Shown here piece after piece: positions 1 through 7,959 of a stretch of 64,000 nt of DNA. Positions within the stretch are counted from its first letter, which is position 1. The number at the start of each line of letters is the position of its first letter. The stretch is taken from assembly GCA_900314985.1 (NCBI GenBank), contig OMXL01000003.1:58726-122725 (forward strand), given 5' to 3'. The notes under the pieces were generated by a model. That model was not told the origin of the DNA. It made no database searches and was given only the letters and a program-made list of their open reading frames with translations. The translations under genes and the position numbers were made by a program. This stretch comes from an uncultured Prevotellaceae bacterium (GTDB lineage: Bacteria > Bacteroidota > Bacteroidia > Bacteroidales > Bacteroidaceae).

Positions 1-56
1 GTATTAGAGAGAATTAGAGAGTATATAAACAGAGTAATAATTAATAAAACAGAGGC

Positions 57-93
57 GGTTCAGACCCCTGTCGCCCCCTAACTTAGGGGGCAT
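57..93 (+). repeat. REP-like palindromic element, forward copy
   Basis: The copy begins with GTTCAGACCCC and ends in the perfect palindrome CCCCCTAACTTAGGGGG (8-bp arms around one base). It lies about 20 nt before the antiporter start. Eleven further copies occur in the window in both orientations. No reverse partner is visible before it, but the window begins only 56 bases upstream. Confidence 0.9.
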
Positions 94-113
94 ACAAAAG
101 CATAAATAGAACA

Positions 114-2291
114 ATGATGTCATATTTCCCCATAACCAGTCCGACGCTGATATTCTTTGTCGTGCTGCTTATCATTCTGTTGGCGCCCATCATCATGGGT
201 AAGCTGCGCATTCCGCACATCATCGGAATGGTGCTGGCGGGCATGCTGATTGGCGAGCACGGTCTGAACATCTTGGAGCGCGACAACTCGTTCGAGCTTT
301 TTGGCAAGGTGGGACTGCTGTATATCATGTTTCTGGCGGGCTTGGAGATGGATTTGGAGAGCGTCAAGAAGAACTCCAAGCGCATCCTGTGGTTTGGCCT
401 GCTGTCGTGTCTGGTACCGCTGGTGCTGACCTACGTGATGGCTATGTGGCTGCTGGACTATTCGTCGACGGCCTCGTTCCTCTTGGGATGTATCATGGCA
501 TCAAACACGCTCATCGCCTACCCCATCATTTCGCGCTACGGCATGGGGCGCCACCCCAGCGTCATGCTCAGCGTGGGAGCCTCGATGCTGGCTATCTTCA
601 TGGCGCTGATGATGCTGGCGGCCCTGTCGGCATCGTACAGCAAGGATGTGGGCATTGGCTTCTGGCTGCTATTCGTGCTGAAGTTTGCAGCCTTCTGCGC
701 CCTCAGCATCTGGGGCATACCGAAGGTGACGCGCTACTTCCTGCGTCGCTATTCGGACGCCATCATGCAGTTCATCTATGTGCTCAGCGTCATGTTCCTC
801 TCGGCCGCCCTCTCTGAGGCCATTGGCGTCGAGGGCATCGTGGGAGCCTTCATCGCTGGACTTATATTAAATAGGTATATCCCCCACGTGTCGCCGCTGA
901 TGAACCGCATCGAGTTCACGGGCAACGCCATCTTCATTCCCTACTTCTTGATTGGTGTGGGCATGCTCATCAATGTCGGCTCGCTGTTCGATGGCTGGCG
1001 CATGCTGGGTGTGGTGGCGCTCACCGTCTTCTTCGGCACGTTCGGCAAGGCGTTGGCGGCCTATATCTCCAGCCTCTTGTTCCGTCTGACCAAGGCCGAG
1101 GGTCACATGATGTTCGGACTGACCTGCGCCCACGCTGCTGGTGCCATCGCGATGGTGATGGTGGGTATGCGACTGGAGGTATCGCCTGGCCACTATCTGG
1201 TCAACGACGAGATGCTGAACGGCGTGGTGATCATGATTCTCATCACCTGCATCATCTCGACCATGATGACGGAGAAGGCCGCACAGGAACTGACGCTGGC
1301 GGGCACTAACAGGCTCGCCGTCAGCGGTTCACCCGCTGATGCCTCGCGCTCTAACGAGAAGGTGCTGCTCTGCGTGAAATACCCTGACATCGCGCCCCAA
1401 CTTTTAGAGCTGGCCATTATGATGCGCAATCCGAAGCGCAATCGCGGACTGGTGGGTCTTAACGTGGTGTACGACGACGTCAATGCCAGCAGTCATCGTG
1501 AGGCAGGACTGCAACTGCTGGAGCGACTGCAACAGCGTGCCTCAGCGGCCGACCTGCAGATGCAGACGCAGGTTCGCCTGTCGTCGAACATTGCCAACGG
1601 CATCAAGCACGCCTTCCGCGAGTTTGGCTGTTCAGAGATTATTATGGGTATGCACGTCCACACGGATGTCAACCCCAAGTTCTGGGGTGAATTTCTGCAG
1701 AGTTTGTATAATGGACTGAACCGCCAAATTGTGCTGACGCGCTTTGTGCAACCCCTGAACACGCTGCGACGCATACAGGTGGCCGTACCCTCAAGAGCTG
1801 AGTTCGAGCCTGGCTTCCACCGCTGGCTGGAGCGACTGGCACGCATGGCGGGCAATCTCGACTGCCGCATCCAGTTCCATGGGCGCAACGAGTCGCTGGA
1901 GCTCATTCGTGAATACATCAACAACCGCCACCCCAGCGTGCGTGCTGAATATACCTTCATGGCGCATTGGAACGAGCTGCCCCGTCTGGCTGAGAACATC
2001 AGCAACGACCACATGTTCGTCGTCATCACCGCCCGTAAGGGTACCATCTCGTATAAGAACGCGCTGGAGCGTCTGCCACAAGAGCTCATGCAGCACTTCT
2101 CTGGCAAGAACCTCATGATTCTCTTCCCCGACCAGTATGGTACGCAGAAGGAAGAGTCGATGACGTTCACCACCGCTCAGCACCAAGAGGAAACCAGCTT
2201 CTACGACATTCTGGCACGCTGGATGAATTCGTCCCCTAAGTTAGGGGACTACAGGGGTCTGAACAAGCGCAGGCCTCAAAACAAACAATAA
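114..2291 (+). CDS. Cation:proton antiporter (CPA2/Kef-like) with cytoplasmic tail
   Basis: This is an integral inner-membrane exchanger, probably swapping Na+ or K+ for H+. Residues 1 to about 395 form the Na/H exchanger fold, with repeated hydrophobic helices, an early GMVLAGMLIGEHG stretch and GIVGAFIAGLILNR in the middle, as in CPA2 proteins. Residues from about 415 onward are soluble and resemble a universal-stress-like regulatory tail (KVLLCVKYPD, then EIIMGMH). The two adjacent ATG codons at 114 and 117 are both possible starts. The last 20 or so residues (from SPKLGDYRGLN) are encoded by a reverse copy of the palindromic repeat, so the original C-terminus was probably shorter. Family is clear; the transported ion is inferred. 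Confidence 0.88.
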   Translation: MMSYFPITSPTLIFFVVLLIILLAPIIMGKLRIPHIIGMVLAGMLIGEHGLNILERDNSFELFGKVGLLYIMFLAGLEMDLESVKKNSKRILWFGLLSCLVPLVLTYVMAMWLLDYSSTASFLLGCIMASNTLIAYPIISRYGMGRHPSVMLSVGASMLAIFMALMMLAALSASYSKDVGIGFWLLFVLKFAAFCALSIWGIPKVTRYFLRRYSDAIMQFIYVLSVMFLSAALSEAIGVEGIVGAFIAGLILNRYIPHVSPLMNRIEFTGNAIFIPYFLIGVGMLINVGSLFDGWRMLGVVALTVFFGTFGKALAAYISSLLFRLTKAEGHMMFGLTCAHAAGAIAMVMVGMRLEVSPGHYLVNDEMLNGVVIMILITCIISTMMTEKAAQELTLAGTNRLAVSGSPADASRSNEKVLLCVKYPDIAPQLLELAIMMRNPKRNRGLVGLNVVYDDVNASSHREAGLQLLERLQQRASAADLQMQTQVRLSSNIANGIKHAFREFGCSEIIMGMHVHTDVNPKFWGEFLQSLYNGLNRQIVLTRFVQPLNTLRRIQVAVPSRAEFEPGFHRWLERLARMAGNLDCRIQFHGRNESLELIREYINNRHPSVRAEYTFMAHWNELPRLAENISNDHMFVVITARKGTISYKNALERLPQELMQHFSGKNLMILFPDQYGTQKEESMTFTTAQHQEETSFYDILARWMNSSPKLGDYRGLNKRRPQNKQ

Positions 2292-2340
2292 AAGGGTCTG
2301 GTTCGCTTGTTCAGACCCCCAACCCCCTAACTTAGGGGGC
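2231..2340. repeat. REP-like elements, inverted pair
   Basis: A reverse copy (2231-2270) and a forward copy (2304-2340) face each other across about 33 bp. The reverse copy codes for the end of the antiporter. The forward copy ends with AGGGGGC only 5 nt before the LolD-like start codon. Transcribed together, the two copies could fold into a long hairpin. Confidence 0.9.
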
Positions 2341-2345
2341 TTACG

Positions 2346-3002
2346 ATGATTACAATAGAAAATATCACCAAGAGCTTCGGCTCACTACAAGTACTGAAAG
2401 GCATCGACCTCCACATAGATCGTGGCGAGGTAGTCAGCATCGTCGGCCCCAGCGGAGCCGGCAAGACCACCCTGCTACAAATCATCGGCACCCTCGACCG
2501 CCCCGACGCAGGCTCTGTCTGTGTCGATTCCGTTGACGTGACCTCCCTCTCCAACAAGAAGCTGGCCGACTTCCGCAACCGCCACATCGGCTTCGTCTTC
2601 CAGTTCCACCAGCTGCTGCCTGAGTTCAGCGCTTTGGAGAACATCATGATACCTGCCTACATCGCAGGAACCTCGCAGAAGGCCGCCAAGGAGCGTGCCC
2701 AGGAGCTGTTACAGTTTATGCAGCTCGCCGACCGTGCCCACCACAAGCCCAACGAGCTGTCTGGTGGCGAGAAGCAGCGCATTGCCGTAGCCCGCGCCTT
2801 GGTCAACAGCCCCGCCGTCATCCTGGCCGACGAGCCCTCAGGTTCTCTCGACTCGAAGAACAAGCAGGAGCTCCACCAGCTCTTCTTCGACCTGCGCGAT
2901 CAGTTCGGCCAGACCTTCGTCATCGTGACCCACGACGAGCAACTGGCCACCATCACCGACCGCACCATCCACATGCGCGACGGCCTCGTTTTTGTCCCCT
3001 AA
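2346..3002 (+). CDS. ABC transporter ATP-binding protein, LolD-like
   Basis: A cytoplasmic ATPase of 218 residues, the usual size for LolD/MacB-type subunits. Walker A is GPSGAGKTT (34-42), the signature is LSGGEKQR (138-145) and Walker B with the D-loop is ADEPSGSLD (161-169). The Q-loop region [12 protein letters not shown] is typical of LolD, which powers release of lipoproteins from the inner membrane. No LolC/LolE permease is adjacent, so the partner must be encoded elsewhere and the exact substrate is inferred. The stop codon TAA lies inside the palindrome of a repeat copy that begins at 2994. The start is fixed by the forward repeat that ends just before it. Confidence 0.85.
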   Translation: MITIENITKSFGSLQVLKGIDLHIDRGEVVSIVGPSGAGKTTLLQIIGTLDRPDAGSVCVDSVDVTSLSNKKLADFRNRHIGFVFQFHQLLPEFSALENIMIPAYIAGTSQKAAKERAQELLQFMQLADRAHHKPNELSGGEKQRIAVARALVNSPAVILADEPSGSLDSKNKQELHQLFFDLRDQFGQTFVIVTHDEQLATITDRTIHMRDGLVFVP

Positions 3003-3127
3003 GTTAGGGGACGACAGGGGTCTGAACAAGCGCAATCTTCGCCCCCTAAGTTAGGGGGCCACAGGGGTCTGAACAAGGGAAATCTTCGCCCCCTAAGTTA
3101 GGGGGCCACAGGGGTCTGAACAAGGGA
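2994..3127 (-). repeat. REP-like elements, three tandem reverse copies
   Basis: Copies begin at 2994, 3041 and 3088, an exact 47-bp period. Each has CCCCTAAGTTAGGGG, then a short spacer, then GGGGTCTGAACAAG. The first supplies the LolD stop codon. Spacer bases (CAATCTTC or AAATCTTC) are nearly identical, so the array grew by unit duplication. Confidence 0.92.
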
Positions 3128-3141
3128 ATATACATACATAT

Positions 3142-3873
3142 ATGAAGGAAGAAAAAGATAAAAAACAAGTGGGTCGTTCAGACCCCCAACCCCCTAACTT
3201 AGGGGGCTCAAAAATCGGTCGTTCAGACCCCCAACCCCCTAACTTAGGGGGCTTGCGTCTCGGCGATTACAACACCCTCAGAATAAAGAAGCACACCGAC
3301 TACGGCCTCTACCTGGACGGTGGCGAAGAGGGCAACATCCTGCTGCCCAACCGCTACTGCACGCCCGACATGCACATCGGCGACGAGCTGGAGGTATTCC
3401 TCTACCTCGACCAAGACGAGCGCATCGTGGCCACCACCGAGCACCCCATTGCCAAGGTGGGCGAGTTCGCATGGATGGAGTGTGCATGGACCAACGAGTA
3501 TGGCGCATTCCTCAACTGGGGCCTGATGAAAGACCTCTTCTGTCCCTTCCGCGAGCAGAAGCAGCGAATGGTGCGTGGACAGCGCTACTACGTCTATGTG
3601 ATGGAGGACGAGAAGACGCACCGACTGATGGCTACCTCCAAGGTGGAGCGCTACCAGAAGAAGACGGGCTACGAGCTGAGCCTCGACTTCGCAGAGGTGC
3701 TACTGGCCTATCTCCGAGAGCACGACGGCTATTGCGAACTGGGCGACAAGAGCCCATCGGAAGCCATTGCCGCCCGTTTCGGTGTTAGCAAGAAAGTCTA
3801 CAAGAAAGCCATAGGCGACCTCTATCGACGCCACCTCATCACCATCTCCGACGAGGGCATCCGCCTCGCCTGA
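3142..3873 (+). CDS. CvfB-like S1 RNA-binding protein with repeat-derived N-terminus
   Basis: A 243-residue protein of the CvfB/YitL family: S1-like OB folds that bind RNA, followed by a C-terminal winged helix (around 180-243, with FGVSKKVYKKAIGDLYRRHLI). The family body begins at GDYNTLRIKKH, about residue 37. Everything before that is unusual: after MKEEKDKKQ come two in-frame repeats of the peptide [12 protein letters not shown], encoded by two forward REP-like copies 45 bp (15 codons) apart. The native start was therefore displaced or extended by the repeat. The start at 3142 is the only in-frame ATG before the conserved part. RNA binding is inferred from family; the role in the cell is unknown. 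Confidence 0.8.
   Translation: MKEEKDKKQVGRSDPQPPNLGGSKIGRSDPQPPNLGGLRLGDYNTLRIKKHTDYGLYLDGGEEGNILLPNRYCTPDMHIGDELEVFLYLDQDERIVATTEHPIAKVGEFAWMECAWTNEYGAFLNWGLMKDLFCPFREQKQRMVRGQRYYVYVMEDEKTHRLMATSKVERYQKKTGYELSLDFAEVLLAYLREHDGYCELGDKSPSEAIAARFGVSKKVYKKAIGDLYRRHLITISDEGIRLA
3172..3254 (+). repeat. REP-like elements, two tandem forward copies inside a CDS
   Basis: Copies begin at 3172 and 3217. The 45-bp period keeps the reading frame of the CvfB-like gene and gives a duplicated peptide. They face the three reverse copies at 2994-3127, so the same inverted arrangement is kept here. Confidence 0.92.
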
Positions 3874-3875
3874 TT

Positions 3876-3939
3876 TTCAACGTTCAATGTTCAACGTTCA
3901 ACGTTCAACGTTCAATGTTCAATGTTCAACGTTCAACGT
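3876..3939. repeat. Short tandem repeat TTCAACG/TTCAATG
   Basis: About nine imperfect 7-mers (TTCAACG or TTCAATG) fill the space between two convergent genes. The TGA stop of the regulator on the minus strand lies inside this tract. Confidence 0.9.
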
Positions 3940-4220
3940 ATAAGGTAGCTCTTCAGCGACTCCACATACTCCTCAAAGGCTTTCAGGCCTGTGGGGGTGA
4001 TGCGACACAGCGTGCACGGCTTCTTGCCCTTGAAGGTCTTCTCCACCTCGATATATCCCGCTGCCGACAGCTTGTCAATCTGCACGCTGAGGTTGCCCGC
4101 CGTAGCCCCCGTCTGCTCCTTGATATACGGGAACTCGGCCTCCTCGGCACTCACCAGCAGCGACATCACAGCCAGTCGCAACTCGGAGTGCAACAGTGGG
4201 TCTAACGTTGGAAACATCAT
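3933..4220 (-). CDS. Winged-helix transcriptional regulator
   Basis: A 95-residue DNA-binding protein. The sequence LHSELRLAVMSLLVSAEEAEF followed by QTGATAGNLSVQIDKLSAAGYIEVEK is a compact winged helix of the HTH_34/ArsR-MarR-like kind. It has no sensor domain. Its start overlaps the end of the membrane protein gene by 4 bp (ATGA), but the order is membrane protein first, then regulator, so both come from the promoter at 5024-5055. Such pairs in Bacteroidetes are often autoregulated, with the regulator controlling the membrane protein; that is inference here. Confidence 0.78.
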   Translation of the reverse strand: MMFPTLDPLLHSELRLAVMSLLVSAEEAEFPYIKEQTGATAGNLSVQIDKLSAAGYIEVEKTFKGKKPCTLCRITPTGLKAFEEYVESLKSYLIR

Positions 4221-4912
4221 GCCGTCTGCTTTTTAAGCATCATGCCTGGGAGCAACAGGCCGACAAGTCCGAAAACAAAGATGGTGATGCAGGGCAGCGT
4301 AGACAGGAAGACGCTCGCCTCGTAAGGCTCTATTGCTACGCACTTCGTCAGCAGCGTTGCGCCTACCTCGAAATGTTCCCACACGAAGCACAACAGACCA
4401 GCCACTGCGCCAAACCATACCAGCCAGCGCTGGTTCAGAATCTGACCGCTCATGGCAATGGCCATACCCATCAACAGCACGATGATAGGAGCCACCCTAA
4501 TCTGTACTACGGAATATTCGGCGACCGTCATCATTGGGAGCAGGATAGCTGTACACACGATGGCAATGATGAAAAATCCGAGGGCGAAGATGCCAAACGT
4601 CTGCCACGTCTTAGCCACCATCTGGCCCACCATGTTCGTAGGCGTGTGTGCGCGTTCCTTAATATACTTACGCGAGAAGAACCAGATGGCCACGGGCAAC
4701 AAAAACCACAACAAGTGGCCGATGCCCACCATACCCGAACTCATCGCGAGGAAATTGATGACGGCCACCAAGACGGTTGTTGCCATGATGCAAAGACCAG
4801 AGATATAGAGCGACTGCCCCAAGGTTCTAGATACCGCACGACGGTTCTGTTCTATCTGTTTTGTAATGATTTCCAGACTGCGCTCAGCAGTCATATTGCT
4901 GTTTTCTTCCAT
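4217..4912 (-). CDS. Multi-pass membrane protein paired with the winged-helix regulator
   Basis: A 231-residue protein with a charged N-terminus of about 30 residues and then five or six hydrophobic segments (for example LYISGLCIMATTVLVAVINF and FGIFALGFFIIAIVCTAI). No catalytic motif is visible and I do not recognise a named family. The 4-bp overlap with the downstream regulator gene shows co-transcription. The start is supported by a well-spaced Bacteroidetes promoter about 110 nt upstream. Confidence 0.75.
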   Translation of the reverse strand: MEENSNMTAERSLEIITKQIEQNRRAVSRTLGQSLYISGLCIMATTVLVAVINFLAMSSGMVGIGHLLWFLLPVAIWFFSRKYIKERAHTPTNMVGQMVAKTWQTFGIFALGFFIIAIVCTAILLPMMTVAEYSVVQIRVAPIIVLLMGMAIAMSGQILNQRWLVWFGAVAGLLCFVWEHFEVGATLLTKCVAIEPYEASVFLSTLPCITIFVFGLVGLLLPGMMLKKQTA

Positions 4913-5023
4913 GATTCAAAGTTGTTTTTTAATGCGTTTCTACTCAGTTTTAGTTCTCTTTCGGCCTCAATCCCACCCCTGCAGAAGGTACGATGAGGGC
5001 CACATTGTGTTCGAATCACGATG

Positions 5024-5055
5024 CAAAGATAAAGAAGTTTATTTTATAAACCAAA
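5024..5055 (-). promoter_or_regulatory. Promoter of the membrane protein/regulator pair
   Basis: On the minus strand TATCTTTG (-7 box) is preceded at 20 nt by TTTG (-33 box), matching the Bacteroidetes consensus. Confidence 0.65.
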
Positions 5056-5103
5056 TTATTTCATAGATTTTTCACTCTTTCCCCCTCATTTTTAACATTT
5101 GCA

Positions 5104-5262
5104 AGCGCAAATTACACAATAGGGTCGGTTCTTCGACTAAAGATCGAAGTGTGGCTTCGCAATCTCTTGTGTAATTTTCGCTACGAGACACGCTAATACA
5201 GAGCCGTATTAGCCTAATACAGACGTGGCTTAGCGTGATACAGAGGCGTATTAGGCTGATAA
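5104..5262. repeat. Structured intergenic region with degenerate 21-bp repeats
   Basis: GCGCAAATTACACAA near 5106 is matched by the near-complement TTGTGTAATTTTCGC near 5166, and a smaller hairpin (CTTCGA...TCGAAG) lies between. Three imperfect 21-mers follow from about 5194, each with TAATACAGA or TGATACAGA and ending in a variant of GTATTAGCC; together they are rich in mutual inverted complementarity. No ORF fits. It lies just downstream of the outer-membrane protein gene, beyond its terminator. Confidence 0.6.
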
Positions 5263-5270
5263 CAATACAA

Positions 5271-5304
5271 CAAAGGACAGCCCATTTTTATGGACTGTCC
5301 TTTG
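5271..5304 (-). terminator. Terminator of the outer-membrane protein gene
   Basis: CAAAGGACAG pairs perfectly with CTGTCCTTTG around a short inner stem and T-rich loop, about 40 nt after the stop codon of the minus-strand gene. Confidence 0.7.
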
Positions 5305-5341
5305 ACTGATTATTCACAGTTTATTTTCTGTGGGGTATCTC

Positions 5342-6274
5342 TTAGAAGATACGGCCTACGAGGCGGAAGTTCAGGACGGGATAAACGCTGACCTTAGAAA
5401 CGGTCTTCAGCACCTTACCAGCGTCGTCGCCAGCCTTGTCACCATCAATCTTCTCACACTGATAGGTGCCAGTAGTCTTGTTGTAGGTGGGAACGTAAAT
5501 CTCAGGCTTGCCCCAGAACTGTACACCGAGGTCAAACTGGCAACCGATGCGACCTTTAGGAACAGCACGGCCAAAGCCCAGACCAACGTATGGACGGAAG
5601 CTCTTGACCTTGGCATAAGCGTTCACATTACCCTTGTCGGCAGGGTTAGGAGTTACAAAGTAGTCACCCAGTTCACCACCAATCATCTTCAGGCCGTACT
5701 TATCGACAACGTCTCGTACGTTCTGAGGAACGACAGAGTTTGACGGAGTCTGTGATTGAGCATAGATGATAGCATCGTTGTAGGCGGTGATAGGCTTCAT
5801 GAAACCATCCTCCTTATTATATACATCGATAATCTCTTCCGGACCGAAATATGCACCGACGGTGAAGTGGAAAGAGTGACCACCAGGATACAGGTCAATC
5901 AGCACGTGACCAGTGGTATTCTTCAGTTTACCCTGAATTTCCATATTGTTAGGCAGGTTACCGCCAGGATATTGGCTCAGGTCAACCTGCTCCAATCCGT
6001 ACTGCGCCAACTTGGTATTCAGTTCTTTAATCTCGTTGGTCAGCTGTGACACCTTCTTGTTGGCATCCTCTGTCTTCAGATCTATATCCTTGTTCACCTT
6101 AATCTGAGGCATGATGTCAACACCACCACGGATGCCAACATACTTACCAACCATCAGAGAAGCATCCAGCGAGATACCGGTAGTACCAGCACCAGCACCA
6201 ATACCGAAATGAACCTGTGCAGAAGCACCCAGAGAGAGCAACATTACGCTGCATGCAATCAGTAATTTCTTCAT
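5342..6274 (-). CDS. Outer-membrane beta-barrel protein, function unknown
   Basis: A 310-residue exported protein. MKKLLIACSVMLLSLGASAQ is a clean Sec signal peptide with cleavage after AQ. The mature part alternates polar and hydrophobic residues and ends in an aromatic residue (RLVGRIF), as in outer-membrane barrels. A helical insert around residues 70-95 (DANKKVSQLTNEIKELNTKL) looks like a short coiled coil, probably periplasmic. It is monocistronic, with its own promoter (6314-6345) and terminator (5271-5304). The family is common in Prevotella-like genomes, but I cannot assign a role. Confidence 0.72.
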   Translation of the reverse strand: MKKLLIACSVMLLSLGASAQVHFGIGAGAGTTGISLDASLMVGKYVGIRGGVDIMPQIKVNKDIDLKTEDANKKVSQLTNEIKELNTKLAQYGLEQVDLSQYPGGNLPNNMEIQGKLKNTTGHVLIDLYPGGHSFHFTVGAYFGPEEIIDVYNKEDGFMKPITAYNDAIIYAQSQTPSNSVVPQNVRDVVDKYGLKMIGGELGDYFVTPNPADKGNVNAYAKVKSFRPYVGLGFGRAVPKGRIGCQFDLGVQFWGKPEIYVPTYNKTTGTYQCEKIDGDKAGDDAGKVLKTVSKVSVYPVLNFRLVGRIF

Positions 6275-6313
6275 AAAGTTTATGTTTTTTAGTTAATAAT
6301 GTTTTATTGATTG

Positions 6314-6345
6314 CAAAGATAAGTAAAAAAGAAATATGTTCCAAA
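6314..6345 (-). promoter_or_regulatory. Promoter of the outer-membrane protein gene
   Basis: TATCTTTG at 6314-6321 (minus strand) with TTTG 20 nt upstream at 6342-6345. The -33 box falls inside the hairpin that ends asnS. Confidence 0.65.
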
Positions 6346-6373
6346 CTTTTTTTAAGAAATTTGGAACATATTT
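6332..6373 (-). terminator. Long inverted repeat, likely asnS terminator
   Basis: AAATATGTTCCAAA and TTTGGAACATATTT are perfect 14-bp complements around a 14-nt A/T-rich loop, 27 nt after the asnS stop. It overlaps the -33 box of the next gene, so it could also be a protein binding site. Confidence 0.6.
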
Positions 6374-6399
6374 TAAGAATTGCAGCAGAAATTGCAATT

Positions 6400-7836
6400 T
6401 TAGAACTCTGCTGACTTCGGAGTGCGTGGGAATGGGATGACGTCGCGGATGTTCTGCATGCCTGTAACGAACAGGATGAGACGCTCGAAACCGAGGCCAA
6501 AGCCTGCATGTGGGCATGAACCCCAGCGGCGGGTGTCGATATACCACCACAGGTGGGTCATATCCATATCGCGACGCTTGATTTCAGCCATCAGCTTGTC
6601 GTAGCTCTCTTCACGAACAGAACCACCGATAATCTCACCAATCTGTGGGAACAGCACGTCGGTACCCTGCATCGTAGGACCAGGAGCCACAGCGCCCTTA
6701 TAGCCTACACTACCCTCGCCCTGCTCTTCGTTCTGCTTCATATAGAATGACTTGAAAGCGCGTGGATAGTCGGTCATGATGACGGGCTTCTTGAAGTGCT
6801 CCTCGACGAGGTAGCGCTCGTGCTCAGAAGCCAGGTCGTCACCCCAGTTGCAGGGGAACTCAAACTTCTTGCCGTTCTTGATGGCTTCCTGCAGGATGTT
6901 GATACCCTCGGTATAAGGCAGGCGCACGAAGGTCTCCTTCAATACACCCTCCAAGCGCTGAATCAGGGTCTTGTCAATCATCTGGTTCAGGAAGGCGAGG
7001 TCGTCCTTACAGTTGTCGAGAGCCCAGCGCACACAGTATTTGATGAAGTCTTCCTCCAAGTCCATCAGCTCTTCCTGGTCGAGGAAAGCAACCTCAGGCT
7101 CTACCATCCAGAACTCAGCCAGGTGGCGAGGAGTGTTACTATTCTCAGCGCGGAACGTAGGACCGAAGGTGTAGATAGCACCCAGAGCGGTGGCACCCAG
7201 CTCGCCCTCCAACTGACCAGAAACGGTCAGCGAGGTCTGCTCGCCAAAGAAGTCATCGTCGTAGATAATCTTACCCTGCTCGTCCTTCTTCAGGTCATAC
7301 AGGTTCTTGGTGGTCACCTGGAACATGTTGCCTGCTCCCTCACAGTCGCTGGCAGTAATCAGCGGGGTGTGGAAGTAGAAGAAGCCGTGCTCGTGGAAAT
7401 AGGTATGGATAGCCATCGCCATATTGTGACGGATGCGCATCACGGCACCAAACGTATTGGTACGCAGGCGCATGTGGGCATTCTTACGCATAGCCTCGAA
7501 CGACTGGCCCTTCTTCTGCATGGGATAGTCGTTGCCGCAGAGACCATAGACCTCCAGCTTGGTGGCCTGAATCTCTGAGGTCTGACCAGCACCCTGGCTC
7601 TCTACCAGCACGCCCTCGGCATTGATGCAGGCACCAGTGGTGATGTCCTTCAGCAACTGCTCGTCAAACTTGGTGGGGTCAACGACAATCTGTACGTTCT
7701 TGATGGTAGAACCATCGTTCAGCGCGATGAAGTCGACAGCCTTCGAACTACGATGCGTGCGCACCCAGCCCTTCACACATACTTCTTTTCCAAAATCAGT
7801 ACTCTTCAGTACGTCAATTATCTTTGTTCTTTTCAT
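6400..7836 (-). CDS. asnS: Asparaginyl-tRNA synthetase
   Basis: A class II aminoacyl-tRNA synthetase that charges tRNA-Asn in the cytoplasm. The 478 residues match the usual length. An N-terminal OB-fold (about 15-105, [16 protein letters not shown]) binds the anticodon. The catalytic domain shows motif 2 ([17 protein letters not shown]) and motif 3 ([12 protein letters not shown]). The GEL/PEVAF context is AsnRS rather than AspRS. It stands alone: an inverted pair of REP-like elements separates it from the pseudouridine synthase gene downstream of which no shared start is seen, and a hairpin ends it. Confidence 0.96.
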   Translation of the reverse strand: MKRTKIIDVLKSTDFGKEVCVKGWVRTHRSSKAVDFIALNDGSTIKNVQIVVDPTKFDEQLLKDITTGACINAEGVLVESQGAGQTSEIQATKLEVYGLCGNDYPMQKKGQSFEAMRKNAHMRLRTNTFGAVMRIRHNMAMAIHTYFHEHGFFYFHTPLITASDCEGAGNMFQVTTKNLYDLKKDEQGKIIYDDDFFGEQTSLTVSGQLEGELGATALGAIYTFGPTFRAENSNTPRHLAEFWMVEPEVAFLDQEELMDLEEDFIKYCVRWALDNCKDDLAFLNQMIDKTLIQRLEGVLKETFVRLPYTEGINILQEAIKNGKKFEFPCNWGDDLASEHERYLVEEHFKKPVIMTDYPRAFKSFYMKQNEEQGEGSVGYKGAVAPGPTMQGTDVLFPQIGEIIGGSVREESYDKLMAEIKRRDMDMTHLWWYIDTRRWGSCPHAGFGLGFERLILFVTGMQNIRDVIPFPRTPKSAEF

Positions 7837-7846
7837 TGTTATCTAT

Positions 7847-7955
7847 GCCCCCTAAGTTAGGGGGTTGGGGGTCTGAACAAGCGAAATCAGACCATTATTC
7901 TTATATTGGGGCCTGCGCCTGTTCAGACCCCTGTCGCCCCCTAACTTAGGGGGCT
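7847..7955. repeat. REP-like elements, inverted pair
   Basis: A reverse copy (7847-7883) and a forward copy (7921-7955) flank a 37-bp unique core. The pair fills the space between the asnS start (7836) and the stop of the pseudouridine synthase gene (7960). Both genes are on the minus strand, so here the pair follows one stop codon and precedes the next start. Confidence 0.9.
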
Positions 7956-7959
7956 CATA

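Noticed and set aside
2994-3254. Repeat array that could be taken for CRISPR
   Set aside because: Units are palindromic, change orientation, are nearly contiguous with 7-10-bp similar spacers, and lie inside genes. No cas gene is present.
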